From Lyophyllum atratum (lineage: Eukaryota > Basidiomycota > Agaricomycetes > Agaricales > Lyophyllaceae): DNA of 64,000 bases. Location of the stretch: assembly GCA_014905825.1 (NCBI GenBank), contig JACGCN010000007.1, forward strand, positions 1,798,001 to 1,862,000, written 5' to 3'. Under the pieces are notes generated by a model. The model saw only the letters and a program-made list of their open reading frames with translations, was not told where the DNA came from and did no database searches. Shown here in pieces: positions 22,123 to 33,300 of the stretch (positions within the stretch are counted from its first letter, which is position 1; the number at the start of each line of letters is the position of its first letter). The position numbers and the translations under genes are program-made.

Positions 22123-25100
22123 ATGCCTCCTCAGCGAGTCGCGTCCAATGCGGCAGGGACGGGTGTTACTACTCCGTCCAACCCCTCTGCCACTGGGAAA
22201 CGACCCACTACCCGTTCTACTCCCGCGTCAGCCGCTGCTTCCTCAGCAGCAGGCGACGTGGTACCCCGCTCGACGCCGGCCCCTGGAGTCCCCAAGGGCA
22301 AGGCGCGAGCTTCCTCCCCGGTTCGAATCAATCGCTCACCGACCATCGAGACTGTACCGGATCATGAGAGCGGATCCCCCCCGGGACCCTCCCTAACATT
22401 AGACGGTCCTTTGCTAGAACTGGAAGCCAAGTTCACGAGCAACAAACCTGTTCGGGATCCTCCTCCTCATCATAGGATGTACCCTCCGACGCCAGGCTCA
22501 AGGCGCGAGGGGCGATTCACAGACGACCGTTCGGAGTCAGCAGCCCCGTCCTTAGGCTTCCTTACGGAAGCTACTCCTCCTCCTGTTGACGGAACCTCCG
22601 CGACTCCACGGGAAGAAGGCGCGCCCGCCACGCTAGACTCTCACCCTTTCATATTTGGGGGAATACCTGCGTTATCGAGCATTGAGATCAGAGACGAACC
22701 CATCGAGTGTTCGAACTTCCGCTACCATCCAACGTTCGACCCCAAGCTGCACTACGATCCAATCACTAGATTCGGGGGAGTTGACGGTCGTCTGCCAGGT
22801 CGAGACGAAGCTGAATCAACTCTCGTTCGCCACATCCTCATCCGATGGAACGCCCCTCACAACGATCTATTGTGGAACACCTTGGAGGAAGGCTTACAGG
22901 ATTTCCTGACCTTAAAGCTGAGCGCCAAAGACCTAGTTCAGTACCTCGATGGAGACGAGCCCATGTACTCGCTGAACGAAGCACCTCTCGGGGACATCAC
23001 GCAACTCGTGCTAGCTACGCATCAAGTGCTAGACACTCTTGCGGAATTCCTGGCTCTCGGCCCTGTCCGCAACCGTTTCCGCTACGACCCAGGATTCAAG
23101 TTTCTACGGTCCCTTGGGTGGAATAGGCATCGCAACGACATCCTGCTTACTGTAGCCCTTCTACAAAAACGAGCAACGATCGCTGCCACTCACATCCGAA
23201 ACTTCATCAAGAGTTTGGACAGAATCTACCTACGCCCGGAGGATTTGGACTCGATCAGCTCGCATGACTCTACGCGAACTTCGGTCAGGTCGCTGTTTGG
23301 CGTACTTACGCCTCACGAAGAGCTAAGGAAACTGTCCTACCGACAAAACTATAGGCTACCCAAAGACCACCCCGAAGCTTCAGCTCAAGAAGACCTTCTT
23401 TTGGCCGCGGACGTCCTCATCGATCCAGAACACTTCAACGGGTTACAGGACCCGTATCATCACAGGGAACGACGCACGAACAATGTCAATTACGAGACGG
23501 CCCCAGGATCACCAGCGGAAGCCAGAGATACCTTACCGTCCATATCGACTGCACGCAATCTTCGCTTCCAGCTCCCGGACTCTATTTCGAGTATCGGGAG
23601 AGGTCACGCTATCACCTCTCTCCCTGGTGTCGGCGCCATTTCGCACGTCCAGCGACAGGCCTCCACTGTAGCGGCTACCGACGCGGGATCCCAGTCTGGG
23701 GGGCCATTGAAGATACAGCCGCCTGCTTCGTTAAAGACTCTACGGAATGTTCCACCGTCGTTCGCCGTCAAGATCCCTCGTCCCAGCAACTGGACTAGCT
23801 ACATCTATAAAGCTGGGGCCAATGTCAATTCCATACCTGGCAATGCTGGACGCGGGGAAGAAGGAAACCAAGATGGTTTGCCCGGTGGAGGCCACCCTGG
23901 TGGTAACCCAGGAGGCGATGGACCCCGAGGCAACCCCTACGGCGGAGGCATGCCCGGGGGTAATGGACCTGGTGGCGCCCCAGGAGGAGGCGGACCAGGC
24001 GGAGGTGCCCCAGGAGGAGGCGGATCAGGCGGTGGTGCCCCAGGTGGAGGCGCGCCGAGTGGAGGTGCCCCAGGCGGTGGTGCTCCCGGAGGCGGAGACG
24101 GACCAGGACCGGGTTACTCCCCACGGTTTCCATATGATCCCAACTTCACGGAGGAATGGCAGCTTAACCATAAGCTGAATCTGTCAGTTCTGCCTTCCTG
24201 GGATGGCATGGGTACCACTGCGGTTGATTACCTTGGGACCATGGGACATCTAGCGACGCTTAGCCAGAAGATGCGCGAAGGACTAGCGCAACTCGCGCCA
24301 TTCAAGTGGACTCTTCGCGCTCTCAGCTGGTGGCAGACTCTACCATCCGACGTTCGAACTTATCTCTCCCAAGACTGGAATGTTATGTTACTCGGCATCC
24401 GAGCGCATTTCCTCGACGAAAATTGGATCAAGGAAAGAACCTTTGAGTTCGAAGAAATGAGATTCAGGCAGAAGGGCTGCGATCGCGAGGATCCTATCGA
24501 CTATATCCAGCGTCGCATCAAACATCATTCCTTTCTGTACCCCGAAGACGAGGACGGACCATTAGCCGTTTCTCGTATTCTGCGCAATAAACCCACGGAA
24601 TGGGATACCACTGTCAATGAGCGTCTCACCCCCTCCATCTTCGAACTTCAAGCTGTTGCTAAGCGTATGGGAAGCACCCTTATCAGTGCTTGGGAACTTG
24701 CCGAGAAGATGCGGAATCCACAACCGTACTATCGGAATAACAGTCGCAGATCCGCTCACGCCGCTGACTTAGTGCAGCAGGCGAGCGATGAGTTACCTTC
24801 AGAGGAAGATTCTGACGAAGACCGCGAAGCCCATGCAGCGCAGTTCCGCGGTCGTAATGGGTCTTCCAAACCATCCAAACCATCCTCTGAGAAGAAACCG
24901 TGGCCAGAAGGGAAGACTATTAACGGATATGCCTTCACTAGAGACGATAAGGTGGCAAGTGATAGACGTCCGAATGGGTCTTGCTACATCTGTACCAGCC
25001 CCATGCACTTTGCTCGCGACTGTTCACATTACGGCAAATGGGACTCTCTACGCTCCGCCAACTTGATAACCGTGGACATAGCCGACGATATCATAGCTCA

Positions 25101-28100
25101 ACATGATAGAGAGTATGTAGCTATGCTTGTGGAATCCAAGGTCTCTTCTTCCGCTTATTCTGAGAGTGAACGTGAACCGGATCATGCTGCTGCGACCGAG
25201 GAACACGTCGCTTACGTCCATTTAGCCGACGCCTTCCCTTCCGAGTTCTATGGCCCCAACCGGAATTATCGAAGACGAGTTATGTTTTCGAATAGGAAAT
25301 TAGCCAAACGATCAGCACGAGAATCCGACCTTAGTACGTCTACTGAGGAACCGATGCTCTCGACAGATTTACCCCCTCCACCTCCGCCATACGTAGAAAT
25401 CGTCGCCGCTAGGAAGGCGCGATCTCTCCCTGCGGGATATGGCTCGTTAGGGTCTCGAGCTTTACACATAAAAGCTCATATCGGCGCCGTCGATCAGGCC
25501 CCCGTCCAGGGCCGATTGGATTCAGGCGCTGATATTACCTTAATGTCCGAAGAATACTGGAAGTCTATCCCTGGATTACCAGCTCCTAAGGAGGGCATGC
25601 GCATTAAACTCTACCACCTTACCGGACATGCGAAGGTCTTGGGATATGTCACCACCACCTTGTACGCCGAATCAGCCGACCACCGTATGGTGAGCTTCGA
25701 ACTAGAAGCGTACATTGTCCGCGATATGAAAGTACCGCTGCTCCTAGGCGAAGACTTTCAGATCACTTACGAACTCGGACTCACTCGGCACGTTACTGGT
25801 CACTGCGAAGTAATAGTCGGAGATTCCGATCTTGTTATACCTGCCTCGTCAGCGCAACAAGTGGATCTTGGGTTCGAAATACGGAAAGCCTTCAAGGTTC
25901 AGTCCTTCGTGCGCTCTAAAGCGGTGCGACGTGGTCGAGCACGAGCCAAGGACTTCGGCCATACCGACCCTCCAGTCGTGGCGTCTGAAGATGTGCTCAT
26001 CACAGCGGAATCTGTACATAACGTACCCGTGGATGCTCCTTTCGGGGAGAAGAAGGAGTGGCTAGTCGAAAAAGTTATCATCGGCGACCCCGGGATGGCT
26101 GTGCTTGCAGCCCCAACGACGTGGATTTCGGCAGGATTCCCTTATCTACCCATTGCCAACCCGTCGAAGACTCCGTGGTATATCCGGAAAGGCGACATAG
26201 TAGGCTACCTTAAGAATCCTGAAGACTTCGCAGATAAACCTGCTACTCCGGAGGAATGGGATAAATACACCGCCTCAGCCGAAGCCTTGAAAACGGTCGT
26301 TGAGGGAACGCTCAGAGCTCAAGACCTCGCTAATGCCCAACCCTCCGACGCCCCTTCTGCTGAAGATCAATTAGCATCGGACGACGCTTGGGGTCCGAAA
26401 ACGACCGCCCTACCTGACGAACCGATGACCGGTGACGTCGCCGAACTCGTAAACCTTGGTCCTGATATTCCAGAGGATGTGAAACCGAAACTAGCGGAGG
26501 TATTGCGTAAACATCGCACAGCGTTCGGTTTAGACGGCAGACTAGGAAAGGTTGACGCCCGGGTAGACGTGCCATTGAAACCCGGGACCACCCCCATATC
26601 CGTGCCCATGTACGGCGCGTCGCCAGCTAAGCGAGAAGTCATCGAGAAACAAGTAAACTCATGGTTTGAAGCGGGAGTCATAGAGCCTTCTAAGAGTCCT
26701 TGGGGATTCCCAGTGGTAGTCGTTTATCGTAACGGCAAACCGCGCCTAGTGGTTGACTACCGCAAACTTAACGCGCAGACGGTGCCGGATGAATTTCCTA
26801 TTCCTCGACAATCGGAAATCATCCAGGCGCTGTCTGGAGCCCAAGTTCTTTCGACTTTTGATGCCCTTGCGGGATTCACGCAGTTGGAAATGGCCGAGTC
26901 GGCGAAGGAATGCACCGCTTTCCGTTGCCATCTCGGGCTTTTCCAGTTCAAACGTATGCCTTTCGGCTTGCGGAACGGACCATCCATCTTTCAACGTGTT
27001 ATGCAAGGTGTTTTAGCCCCGTTCTTATGGCTGTTTACCTTGGTGTATATCGACGACATAGTGGTGTTCTCAAAATCTTGGGATGATCACTTGGTTCATT
27101 TGGATAATGTGCTAGGCGCTATTGCGGCTGCCGGCATCACCCTATCTCCCCCGAAATGTTTCGTCGGTTACGCGTCCATTCTGCTTTTAGGACAGAAAGT
27201 GTCCCGCCTCGGCCTTTCTACACATCAGGAGAAGGTTAGCGCTATCATTGACCTAGCGAGGCCCCGATCCATGGCAGATTTACAGAAATTCCTCGGTATG
27301 GTTGTATACTTCTCGTCATACGTCCCTTTCTATTCCTTTATCGCCGCTCCGCTTTTCGCCCTGCTGCGCAAGGGCGTCCGATGGACTTGGACCGCTGAGC
27401 ACGAGATAGCGTTTGACCAAGTCAAGAACGCTCTCTCTAGCGCCCCGGTGCTAGGGCATCCCGAACGCGGTCAGCCTTATCGCCTCTATACCGATGCTTC
27501 CGACTTCGCGCTCGGCGCCAGTCTTCAGCAAGTACAGGCCATAGCGGTTAATGATTTGAAGGGGACTCCAATGTACGACCGCCTCTGTAAGGCTTGGGAC
27601 GCGGGGGCGGACGTCCCCAGCCTCGTGCCGGTATTGTCGAAGGACGTCGACGAGGGACTTACTACCCGTACCCCCTGGGGTCTCACCCTCGACGACACAG
27701 TTGTACGCGTTGAACGCGTCATATGCTATTGGAGCCGAACTCTTCACCAAGCAGAACGGAATTACAGTGCTACGGAGCGAGAGGCCTTAGGCGCTAAGGA
27801 AGCCCTCGTCAAGTTCCAACCGTTCATTGAAGGCGAAACCGTTATCTTAATTACGGATCACGCCGCATTGCAATGGGCCCGTATCTACGAAAACACCAAC
27901 AGGAGATTGGCTGCGTGGGGGGCAGTATATGCCGCGTATCCAGGGCTAAAGATCGTGCATCGCCCGGGGCGGATTCATTCGAACGTCGATCCTTTATCCC
28001 GACTACCAAGGATTCCGCAGCACAACTCTCCTTTAAGAGACGACATTCTCCCAATCATTCCCGATGAGGAGGCTCAGAACATCGCTCAATCAGCGGAAGA

Positions 28101-30003
28101 CGCTGGTTCTCATGCTCCAGCCAAGAAAGCCGCCTTTACAGTTTGGTGGTGGGAAGATATCATTGACAAGGAAAGCCATCCTATACAAACGCGTAGCGCT
28201 ACCAAACGAGTTGCTCGTGAAACGCCGGGCCAAGGAGAGGACCTTTCCTCCGAGGCTACAGGCGGCCGAGTTAACCCATCTAGCGTCCCCGCTGGAGCCG
28301 ACTCAGCAGAATCGGACGATCTACCTAACCCGTCTAGCGTCCCTGCTGGAGCCGACTTGGCAGAACCGGACGATCTGCCTTTCCCAAATAATGACCCTTG
28401 GACTTACCCGACGGGAGTGAAACCGCCGGTCGAAGAACCAGAAGACGATTGGTCCAAAAGGTCGCATTTGCTCATTTCCATGAATCCCGAAATGATCAAG
28501 AGGTTCGCGCAGGCCTACAAGGACGATCCAGCATTTAAGAATAATTACATAGAAGAAGTTCCGAACCCGAACAAGGTCCTCACGCCATCGCGATACCAAA
28601 AGGGGAGTAACGGCCTCCTATATTTCATTGACGCCGACTGGAACGCCAGACTATGCGTACCAAAGGGAGAAGTTAACTATGTTCTTCGGTGGATACATGA
28701 ATCCCCTTTTGAAAGTGCCCACGCCGGACCTCGAAGGTTCCTGGCGAGGCTCAAGGAACTCTTCTTCTGGCCCCGCATGTTTGCCGATGTTCACGAGTAC
28801 ACAGCGTCGTGTGACATCTGTCAAAAGATCAAAACGGATCACCGTCGCCAGATGGGTGGCCTGCGACCTGCGCACGTTCCCGCTAGACCCTTCGCCACCG
28901 TCTCCTTAGACCTTATCACTGGCCTCCCTCCTTCTGGGGACTTGAAATACACCGCTATACTAGCGATTATCGACAAACTAACCAAGTACGCCCTCTTCAT
29001 CCCGACCCACGAAGAACTTTCGCAGGAAGGATTCGCTAAAATCTTTGTCGAACGCGTCGCTAACGTGTATGGACTACCCGAACGCATAATTGCTGATCGA
29101 GATCGCCGTTGGTCAACGGCCTTCTGGCGCTCGGTCGTAGAAAGTTATGGCAGCGTTATGGCTCTGTCTTCGGCTCATCACCCTCAAACGGACGGACAGA
29201 CGGAAGTGCTGAATGCCATGATTGAACAAATGCTGCGCGCTTACGTTGCCACAGATCGTTCGTCCTGGGCCCAGTGGTTATCTGCCTTAGCTCACGCCTA
29301 CAACTCCTCCGTCCATTCCTCAACCTCTTATTCACCAAATTTCCTGCTCATGGGTTACAAACCGCAAACTACCGCGGGAGTTGTAGCGCCACAAAACGAT
29401 CCAGTCTCACGTCCCTTCTTGCCCAGCCAAAAGGGAGAAACTTTTGTTGAAGAAATGGAACTACATCGTAAAAACGCTCGCGACTCCGTTATCCGAGCCC
29501 AAGAACGTCAAGCCCGTGCTTACAACAAAGGGCGACGACCCATAGTCGAATTCGACTTAGGTGATTGGGCTCTGGTCAATCCTCACTCTCTCGAACTAGT
29601 CGACGTCAAAGGTACCGGTCGTAAACTTATACAACGCACAATCGGCCCCTTTGAAGTCCTTGAAAAGGTTAACCCTATGGTCTACCGGTTACGACTCCCC
29701 GACACATATCCCATGCACCCAGTATTCAATCTACAACATCTACGGCGCTATACGCCATCCGACCCTAAATTTGGAGAGCGATCCACGCTCCCCCCCACTC
29801 GCGACTTCCTAGCCACGGAAGAATATGAAGTCGAAGCCATATTAGGCCATCGAATTGATTCACGAAGAAAAGCCAATCGACGAATGTACCTTATCCGCTG
29901 GAAGGGATACGACCCTACAGAGGATAGCTGGGTATCCGAATACGACCTTAGAAACGCGCCTGCCTTGAGGCGCGAGTATCACGCGATGGCGAGTCTCACG
30001 TGA
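22123..30003 (+). CDS. Gag-Pol polyprotein with C-terminal chromodomain
   Basis: Single frame of 2,626 residues from ATG 22123. Residues ~1-970 are Gag: a disordered N-terminus, a Gly/Pro-rich repeat (~580-665; GGAPGGG-type units), a capsid-like segment and a CCHC zinc knuckle (CYICTSPMHFARDC, ~954-967). The protease active site is DSGAD (~1133-1137). Reverse transcriptase has VVDYRKLN, MPFGL and YIDD (~1642). RNase H starts YTDASDFALGASL (~1790) and holds an extra ~60-residue insert before its CYWSRTL/ATEREALG part. A linker has two copies of an 18-residue unit (NPSSVPAGAD...DDLP, 28273-28380). Integrase shows H...H...CDIC, LDLITGLPPSGD and HHPQTDGQTE. The final ~50 residues (YEVEAILGHR...YLIRWKGYDPTEDSW) form a chromodomain that would direct integration to chromatin. 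No frameshift separates gag and pol, unlike many retroelements. Confidence 0.95.
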   Translation: MPPQRVASNAAGTGVTTPSNPSATGKRPTTRSTPASAAASSAAGDVVPRSTPAPGVPKGKARASSPVRINRSPTIETVPDHESGSPPGPSLTLDGPLLELEAKFTSNKPVRDPPPHHRMYPPTPGSRREGRFTDDRSESAAPSLGFLTEATPPPVDGTSATPREEGAPATLDSHPFIFGGIPALSSIEIRDEPIECSNFRYHPTFDPKLHYDPITRFGGVDGRLPGRDEAESTLVRHILIRWNAPHNDLLWNTLEEGLQDFLTLKLSAKDLVQYLDGDEPMYSLNEAPLGDITQLVLATHQVLDTLAEFLALGPVRNRFRYDPGFKFLRSLGWNRHRNDILLTVALLQKRATIAATHIRNFIKSLDRIYLRPEDLDSISSHDSTRTSVRSLFGVLTPHEELRKLSYRQNYRLPKDHPEASAQEDLLLAADVLIDPEHFNGLQDPYHHRERRTNNVNYETAPGSPAEARDTLPSISTARNLRFQLPDSISSIGRGHAITSLPGVGAISHVQRQASTVAATDAGSQSGGPLKIQPPASLKTLRNVPPSFAVKIPRPSNWTSYIYKAGANVNSIPGNAGRGEEGNQDGLPGGGHPGGNPGGDGPRGNPYGGGMPGGNGPGGAPGGGGPGGGAPGGGGSGGGAPGGGAPSGGAPGGGAPGGGDGPGPGYSPRFPYDPNFTEEWQLNHKLNLSVLPSWDGMGTTAVDYLGTMGHLATLSQKMREGLAQLAPFKWTLRALSWWQTLPSDVRTYLSQDWNVMLLGIRAHFLDENWIKERTFEFEEMRFRQKGCDREDPIDYIQRRIKHHSFLYPEDEDGPLAVSRILRNKPTEWDTTVNERLTPSIFELQAVAKRMGSTLISAWELAEKMRNPQPYYRNNSRRSAHAADLVQQASDELPSEEDSDEDREAHAAQFRGRNGSSKPSKPSSEKKPWPEGKTINGYAFTRDDKVASDRRPNGSCYICTSPMHFARDCSHYGKWDSLRSANLITVDIADDIIAQHDREYVAMLVESKVSSSAYSESEREPDHAAATEEHVAYVHLADAFPSEFYGPNRNYRRRVMFSNRKLAKRSARESDLSTSTEEPMLSTDLPPPPPPYVEIVAARKARSLPAGYGSLGSRALHIKAHIGAVDQAPVQGRLDSGADITLMSEEYWKSIPGLPAPKEGMRIKLYHLTGHAKVLGYVTTTLYAESADHRMVSFELEAYIVRDMKVPLLLGEDFQITYELGLTRHVTGHCEVIVGDSDLVIPASSAQQVDLGFEIRKAFKVQSFVRSKAVRRGRARAKDFGHTDPPVVASEDVLITAESVHNVPVDAPFGEKKEWLVEKVIIGDPGMAVLAAPTTWISAGFPYLPIANPSKTPWYIRKGDIVGYLKNPEDFADKPATPEEWDKYTASAEALKTVVEGTLRAQDLANAQPSDAPSAEDQLASDDAWGPKTTALPDEPMTGDVAELVNLGPDIPEDVKPKLAEVLRKHRTAFGLDGRLGKVDARVDVPLKPGTTPISVPMYGASPAKREVIEKQVNSWFEAGVIEPSKSPWGFPVVVVYRNGKPRLVVDYRKLNAQTVPDEFPIPRQSEIIQALSGAQVLSTFDALAGFTQLEMAESAKECTAFRCHLGLFQFKRMPFGLRNGPSIFQRVMQGVLAPFLWLFTLVYIDDIVVFSKSWDDHLVHLDNVLGAIAAAGITLSPPKCFVGYASILLLGQKVSRLGLSTHQEKVSAIIDLARPRSMADLQKFLGMVVYFSSYVPFYSFIAAPLFALLRKGVRWTWTAEHEIAFDQVKNALSSAPVLGHPERGQPYRLYTDASDFALGASLQQVQAIAVNDLKGTPMYDRLCKAWDAGADVPSLVPVLSKDVDEGLTTRTPWGLTLDDTVVRVERVICYWSRTLHQAERNYSATEREALGAKEALVKFQPFIEGETVILITDHAALQWARIYENTNRRLAAWGAVYAAYPGLKIVHRPGRIHSNVDPLSRLPRIPQHNSPLRDDILPIIPDEEAQNIAQSAEDAGSHAPAKKAAFTVWWWEDIIDKESHPIQTRSATKRVARETPGQGEDLSSEATGGRVNPSSVPAGADSAESDDLPNPSSVPAGADLAEPDDLPFPNNDPWTYPTGVKPPVEEPEDDWSKRSHLLISMNPEMIKRFAQAYKDDPAFKNNYIEEVPNPNKVLTPSRYQKGSNGLLYFIDADWNARLCVPKGEVNYVLRWIHESPFESAHAGPRRFLARLKELFFWPRMFADVHEYTASCDICQKIKTDHRRQMGGLRPAHVPARPFATVSLDLITGLPPSGDLKYTAILAIIDKLTKYALFIPTHEELSQEGFAKIFVERVANVYGLPERIIADRDRRWSTAFWRSVVESYGSVMALSSAHHPQTDGQTEVLNAMIEQMLRAYVATDRSSWAQWLSALAHAYNSSVHSSTSYSPNFLLMGYKPQTTAGVVAPQNDPVSRPFLPSQKGETFVEEMELHRKNARDSVIRAQERQARAYNKGRRPIVEFDLGDWALVNPHSLELVDVKGTGRKLIQRTIGPFEVLEKVNPMVYRLRLPDTYPMHPVFNLQHLRRYTPSDPKFGERSTLPPTRDFLATEEYEVEAILGHRIDSRRKANRRMYLIRWKGYDPTEDSWVSEYDLRNAPALRREYHAMASLT
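23860..24120 (+). repeat. Gly/Pro-rich codon repeat in gag
   Basis: Imperfect tandem units coding GGAPGGG, GGGPGG and related peptides. Length variation among copies of the element would be expected. Confidence 0.85.
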
Positions 30004-30098
30004 TGAATGCCCGGATAATTCCGTGCTTATGGCCAGTTGTTGCTGGCTGAGTTTCAATCTTAACTTCCTCATTCCTACTCTATCTTTTCTCGACCGCT

Positions 30099-30327
30099 CA
30101 AGGCTGTATCTCGTATACGTGCCGGGGCAGTCACTGTTCTACCGCTTTCGCACTCGCCCAAGGCTGTATCTCGAATATTAGCCGGGGTGGGTTTCTTTTT
30201 TTCCTATGTCCTAGCTCAAGGCTGTACCCTGAGTATTTGCCGGAGCCTGATACCCCCTACCTTAGATAGCTACTTCCTTATACCAGCTCGTTCAAGGCTG
30301 TAACTTCGTTACCTGCCGGGGCGCGTT
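30099..30327 (+). promoter_or_regulatory. Four repeated hairpins between pol and ORF2
   Basis: The motif CAAGGCTGTA...GCCGGGG (GCCGGAG in the third copy) occurs at 30099, 30159, 30217 and 30293. Each can fold with outer stem GGC/GCC and an inner stem that changes in a base-pair-preserving way: GTAT/ATAC in copy 1, GTAT/ATAT (with bulge) in copy 2, GTAC/GTAT in copy 3, GTAAC/GTTAC in copy 4. Loops vary. This points to conserved RNA structure in the 381-nt gap, probably acting in translation of ORF2, splicing or packaging; which one is not shown. Confidence 0.7.
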
Positions 30328-30384
30328 TGGGTGCTCCATTTTAATCAAAGTTCTACCAACCTTACACTATAATTCGCTTCGGCC

Positions 30385-33300
30385 ATGGACTCTCGCCGTT
30401 TCCCTACTCCCCGACTATCTAGCCTCGCGGATTTCTACGCGGCGCCTAACGTGGACGATTCGTTACAGTTCGACATCCCCCCTTTCTCCCAATACAACGG
30501 CTGGACTCTTAAGGAACAATACCTCGCGTGGTCTCCTAACTCTACCGTCACCGCTTTCCTCCCGGGCGTCGCTCCTCCCGGCCACTCTACTATCCCGTCT
30601 ACTAACATCCGGCAACGACGATTCGATGGGTCGTTAGGACGTTTTGATTGGACGGTAGCACCCCAAATGGCGAGCGAACGTATCTGGAGGGCGCTCTGCT
30701 TACGTCCCAAGATAGGCTACGAACGTCGCGGAGAGATGCCGGAATACGAATTCCTGACAAAACAATGGATATCGTTAGACCAGGACACGGGCTGTTTCAG
30801 GCCGGATTATTTGGACCGCCTACGGGCTCGTGTGGCGGACCTCGATCGGCAGATAGCCTCCCGCAGTGATGAAGTACGTGGTGCCTACATCAGGTTCTGG
30901 GACCTACGCCCTCGCGACCCCAAACCGTCTGACGTAGAATCCCTGGTGCAAGTGAAGACCTGGGCTGATGCGGTAGATCAGGGCGCCTCGGTATTGAGAG
31001 GCCTCAAGGAGAAAGCTGCTTGGCTCGAATTCACTTACAGGCTGTCGACGGAAGAGTGGAATGCCTCCATAGCTCGAGTACGAAGCACGGGAGTTCCTTC
31101 AGCATCCGACGACTACTTTGGGGCATGGATAAATGGCAGATGGACAACCCAGTCGCTATGGCTGCTCAGCCAAGCTATCCCATGCTTCGTGGCCCATCTC
31201 TTAGACCAGGATGAGATCTACTTTGACCCTTACCCCGACCCCCCCCGCCCTCATCGTCACTGGTGGGAAGGAACCGACGCTGAAGCATTGTCGAAGGAGC
31301 ACCATCCATACGACCACGTCGCCTTAAGGAACCTTAGTTCGCGGGCCTCTTACCATCCTCCTCTTTTTCCTCAACTTCTTCCGCCGGCTACTCCCGAGTT
31401 CCACCGCGCCTCCTTCCCTCCGAATCAACGATGGAGGGGACCGTTAGTGGGGTACTCGGATTCACCACCGCCTCCCTCGCCAATCCGTGGAAATTCCCCA
31501 CTCCTCGAATCGCCCCTCGAAGAACCCTCGGGACCCCAGATCAGTCCTGACTGCGAGGCCGCTCCTCTAGAGCGTGTCCAGCTTTATTCTGATCGGGAAC
31601 CGTGGATTAAACCGCCGGCGCTGTTTAACAACAGACCTAACGGCTCGTGGAGTCGATGGATCACGGACGATTGGGAAGTTTGCACGGAAGTTGGAAGGAA
31701 GAACCCGGAAGTGGAGGGGTATGACTACAGCGTGTATGACCGCCATAACCAGCGGAGGATTCATTACGATACCTTGCCTCCCCCTCCGTCCGGCACAGTC
31801 GGGGAAGGTAAATACGGTCGTCCAGCTCCTAGATCACGTTACCAGGGGCTAGCAGGTGAGGTCGTCGGATCCCGATGGCTTTATCACAGTGAGTACCCGG
31901 CGATGTCCGACCTCCCTGTACGGATCCCAGAACCGCTCGAGTCCGATCTACCTCCCCGTCCTCGCTTAGATGTCGCTACTTTAGTCCCCTTTTTGAGCGA
32001 AGGAGTGCCCGTCGATACGCCATTGAGCGGACAAAACGCTCAAGGAGGCGGCGACGCGGAAATGGAAGATTTCGCTTTGTCCTTTGGTTCTTCGCCAAGG
32101 GCTTCCCCTGTCCACACCACTTCGACTACTCCTGTCCTTGCGGCTTCATCCTATCTGCGCTCCACCGCCTTTCCAACGTCGACGACTTGGGCAGTGATAA
32201 AGGATAGTCTCTTGAGCCTAGCGGTGGACCGGCCGGATATTCACCTCCTGAGCATCGCCCTGACGATTGATCGGGCGACAGCGAGTACCGACTTCGGCCA
32301 TACGGTCTGGATCTCAGCATCCTCCGAGGACAGTGCGCAAGCCCTGCGTTTAGCCTATGTGGGACCTACTTCTGGAGGCCCTCTAGCTACTCTGCAGTGG
32401 GCTACGAAGGTTGACTTTGAGCGGGCCTTTGCAGCGGCAGTACATTTGTGGGCCGCCCCTGTCCAACCAGATCCCGTCTCCCCTGCGTCGCCTCGCAGTC
32501 CCATGCAAACAGATCAATGGTCGCCCCCTCCCCTGCGAAACCTCCCTGAGGCCGTTTCTCGCGGGCGTTCTCGGGGGCCCCCGAGCGGACGGTTCCCTTC
32601 CGACGGAGGGTACTCGCGACCCCGAACTTTACGATCGCGCAGCAGATCGCGTTTGTCACCTTCGTACGGGGCAAGGCGCTCGAGAAAAGGGAAAGAACGT
32701 ACCAGCTCCGACTTTCCTCGGGCTGTAAGACGCGGGACTGATTCCCGCAAGCGGTCTCAATCTCCTTTCCGTTCTCGCAGGTCGCCGTCCCCTTATGCGG
32801 GTCACAGGCGCCAGCTTAGTCCGGGTCGCCATTGGTCGCCATCTTCCTCACGTCGTCGTTCGCCGTACCTCCGGTCCCGCTCCTACCAACGCTCTCCCTC
32901 CCCGGAAACGTCGACACGCGAGACCATCCGCTCTCGTCGTTCAAACGCCTCCTCAGTCCCGTCTCCTGCCATAGCAGCGCCCTCAGTTCCAATGCCTGGA
33001 ACACCGGAGTTTGGTGTATACCTCGCTGAGTTGGTCGCCCGCACGGTCGTGACGATGGCGCAATTCCCGCCGGGGGGCATATCCCGGTCGACCTCCGAAG
33101 GAACGTCTGCGCTGCCAGTAGCCTCTCCCGCGATCTCACCGGATGCAGTAGCTTCGGGCTCCTCTACTCGCGTGCCATTGGTTCCTCCTGCAGTGCCTAC
33201 TCCTCCCCCACGCCCTCTAATGTCGCGCTTAACGGACCCTTCTCCCCAGAGGCCTTTGCGCGATCGCCTGTCCGGCACGGTGCCATTGGCCACGCGCTTC

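Noticed and set aside
32500..32960. Low-complexity RS tract as a CRISPR-like or satellite repeat
   Set aside because: The periodicity exists only at the amino-acid level (RS/SP codons); spacing at DNA level is irregular, and the host is a eukaryote.
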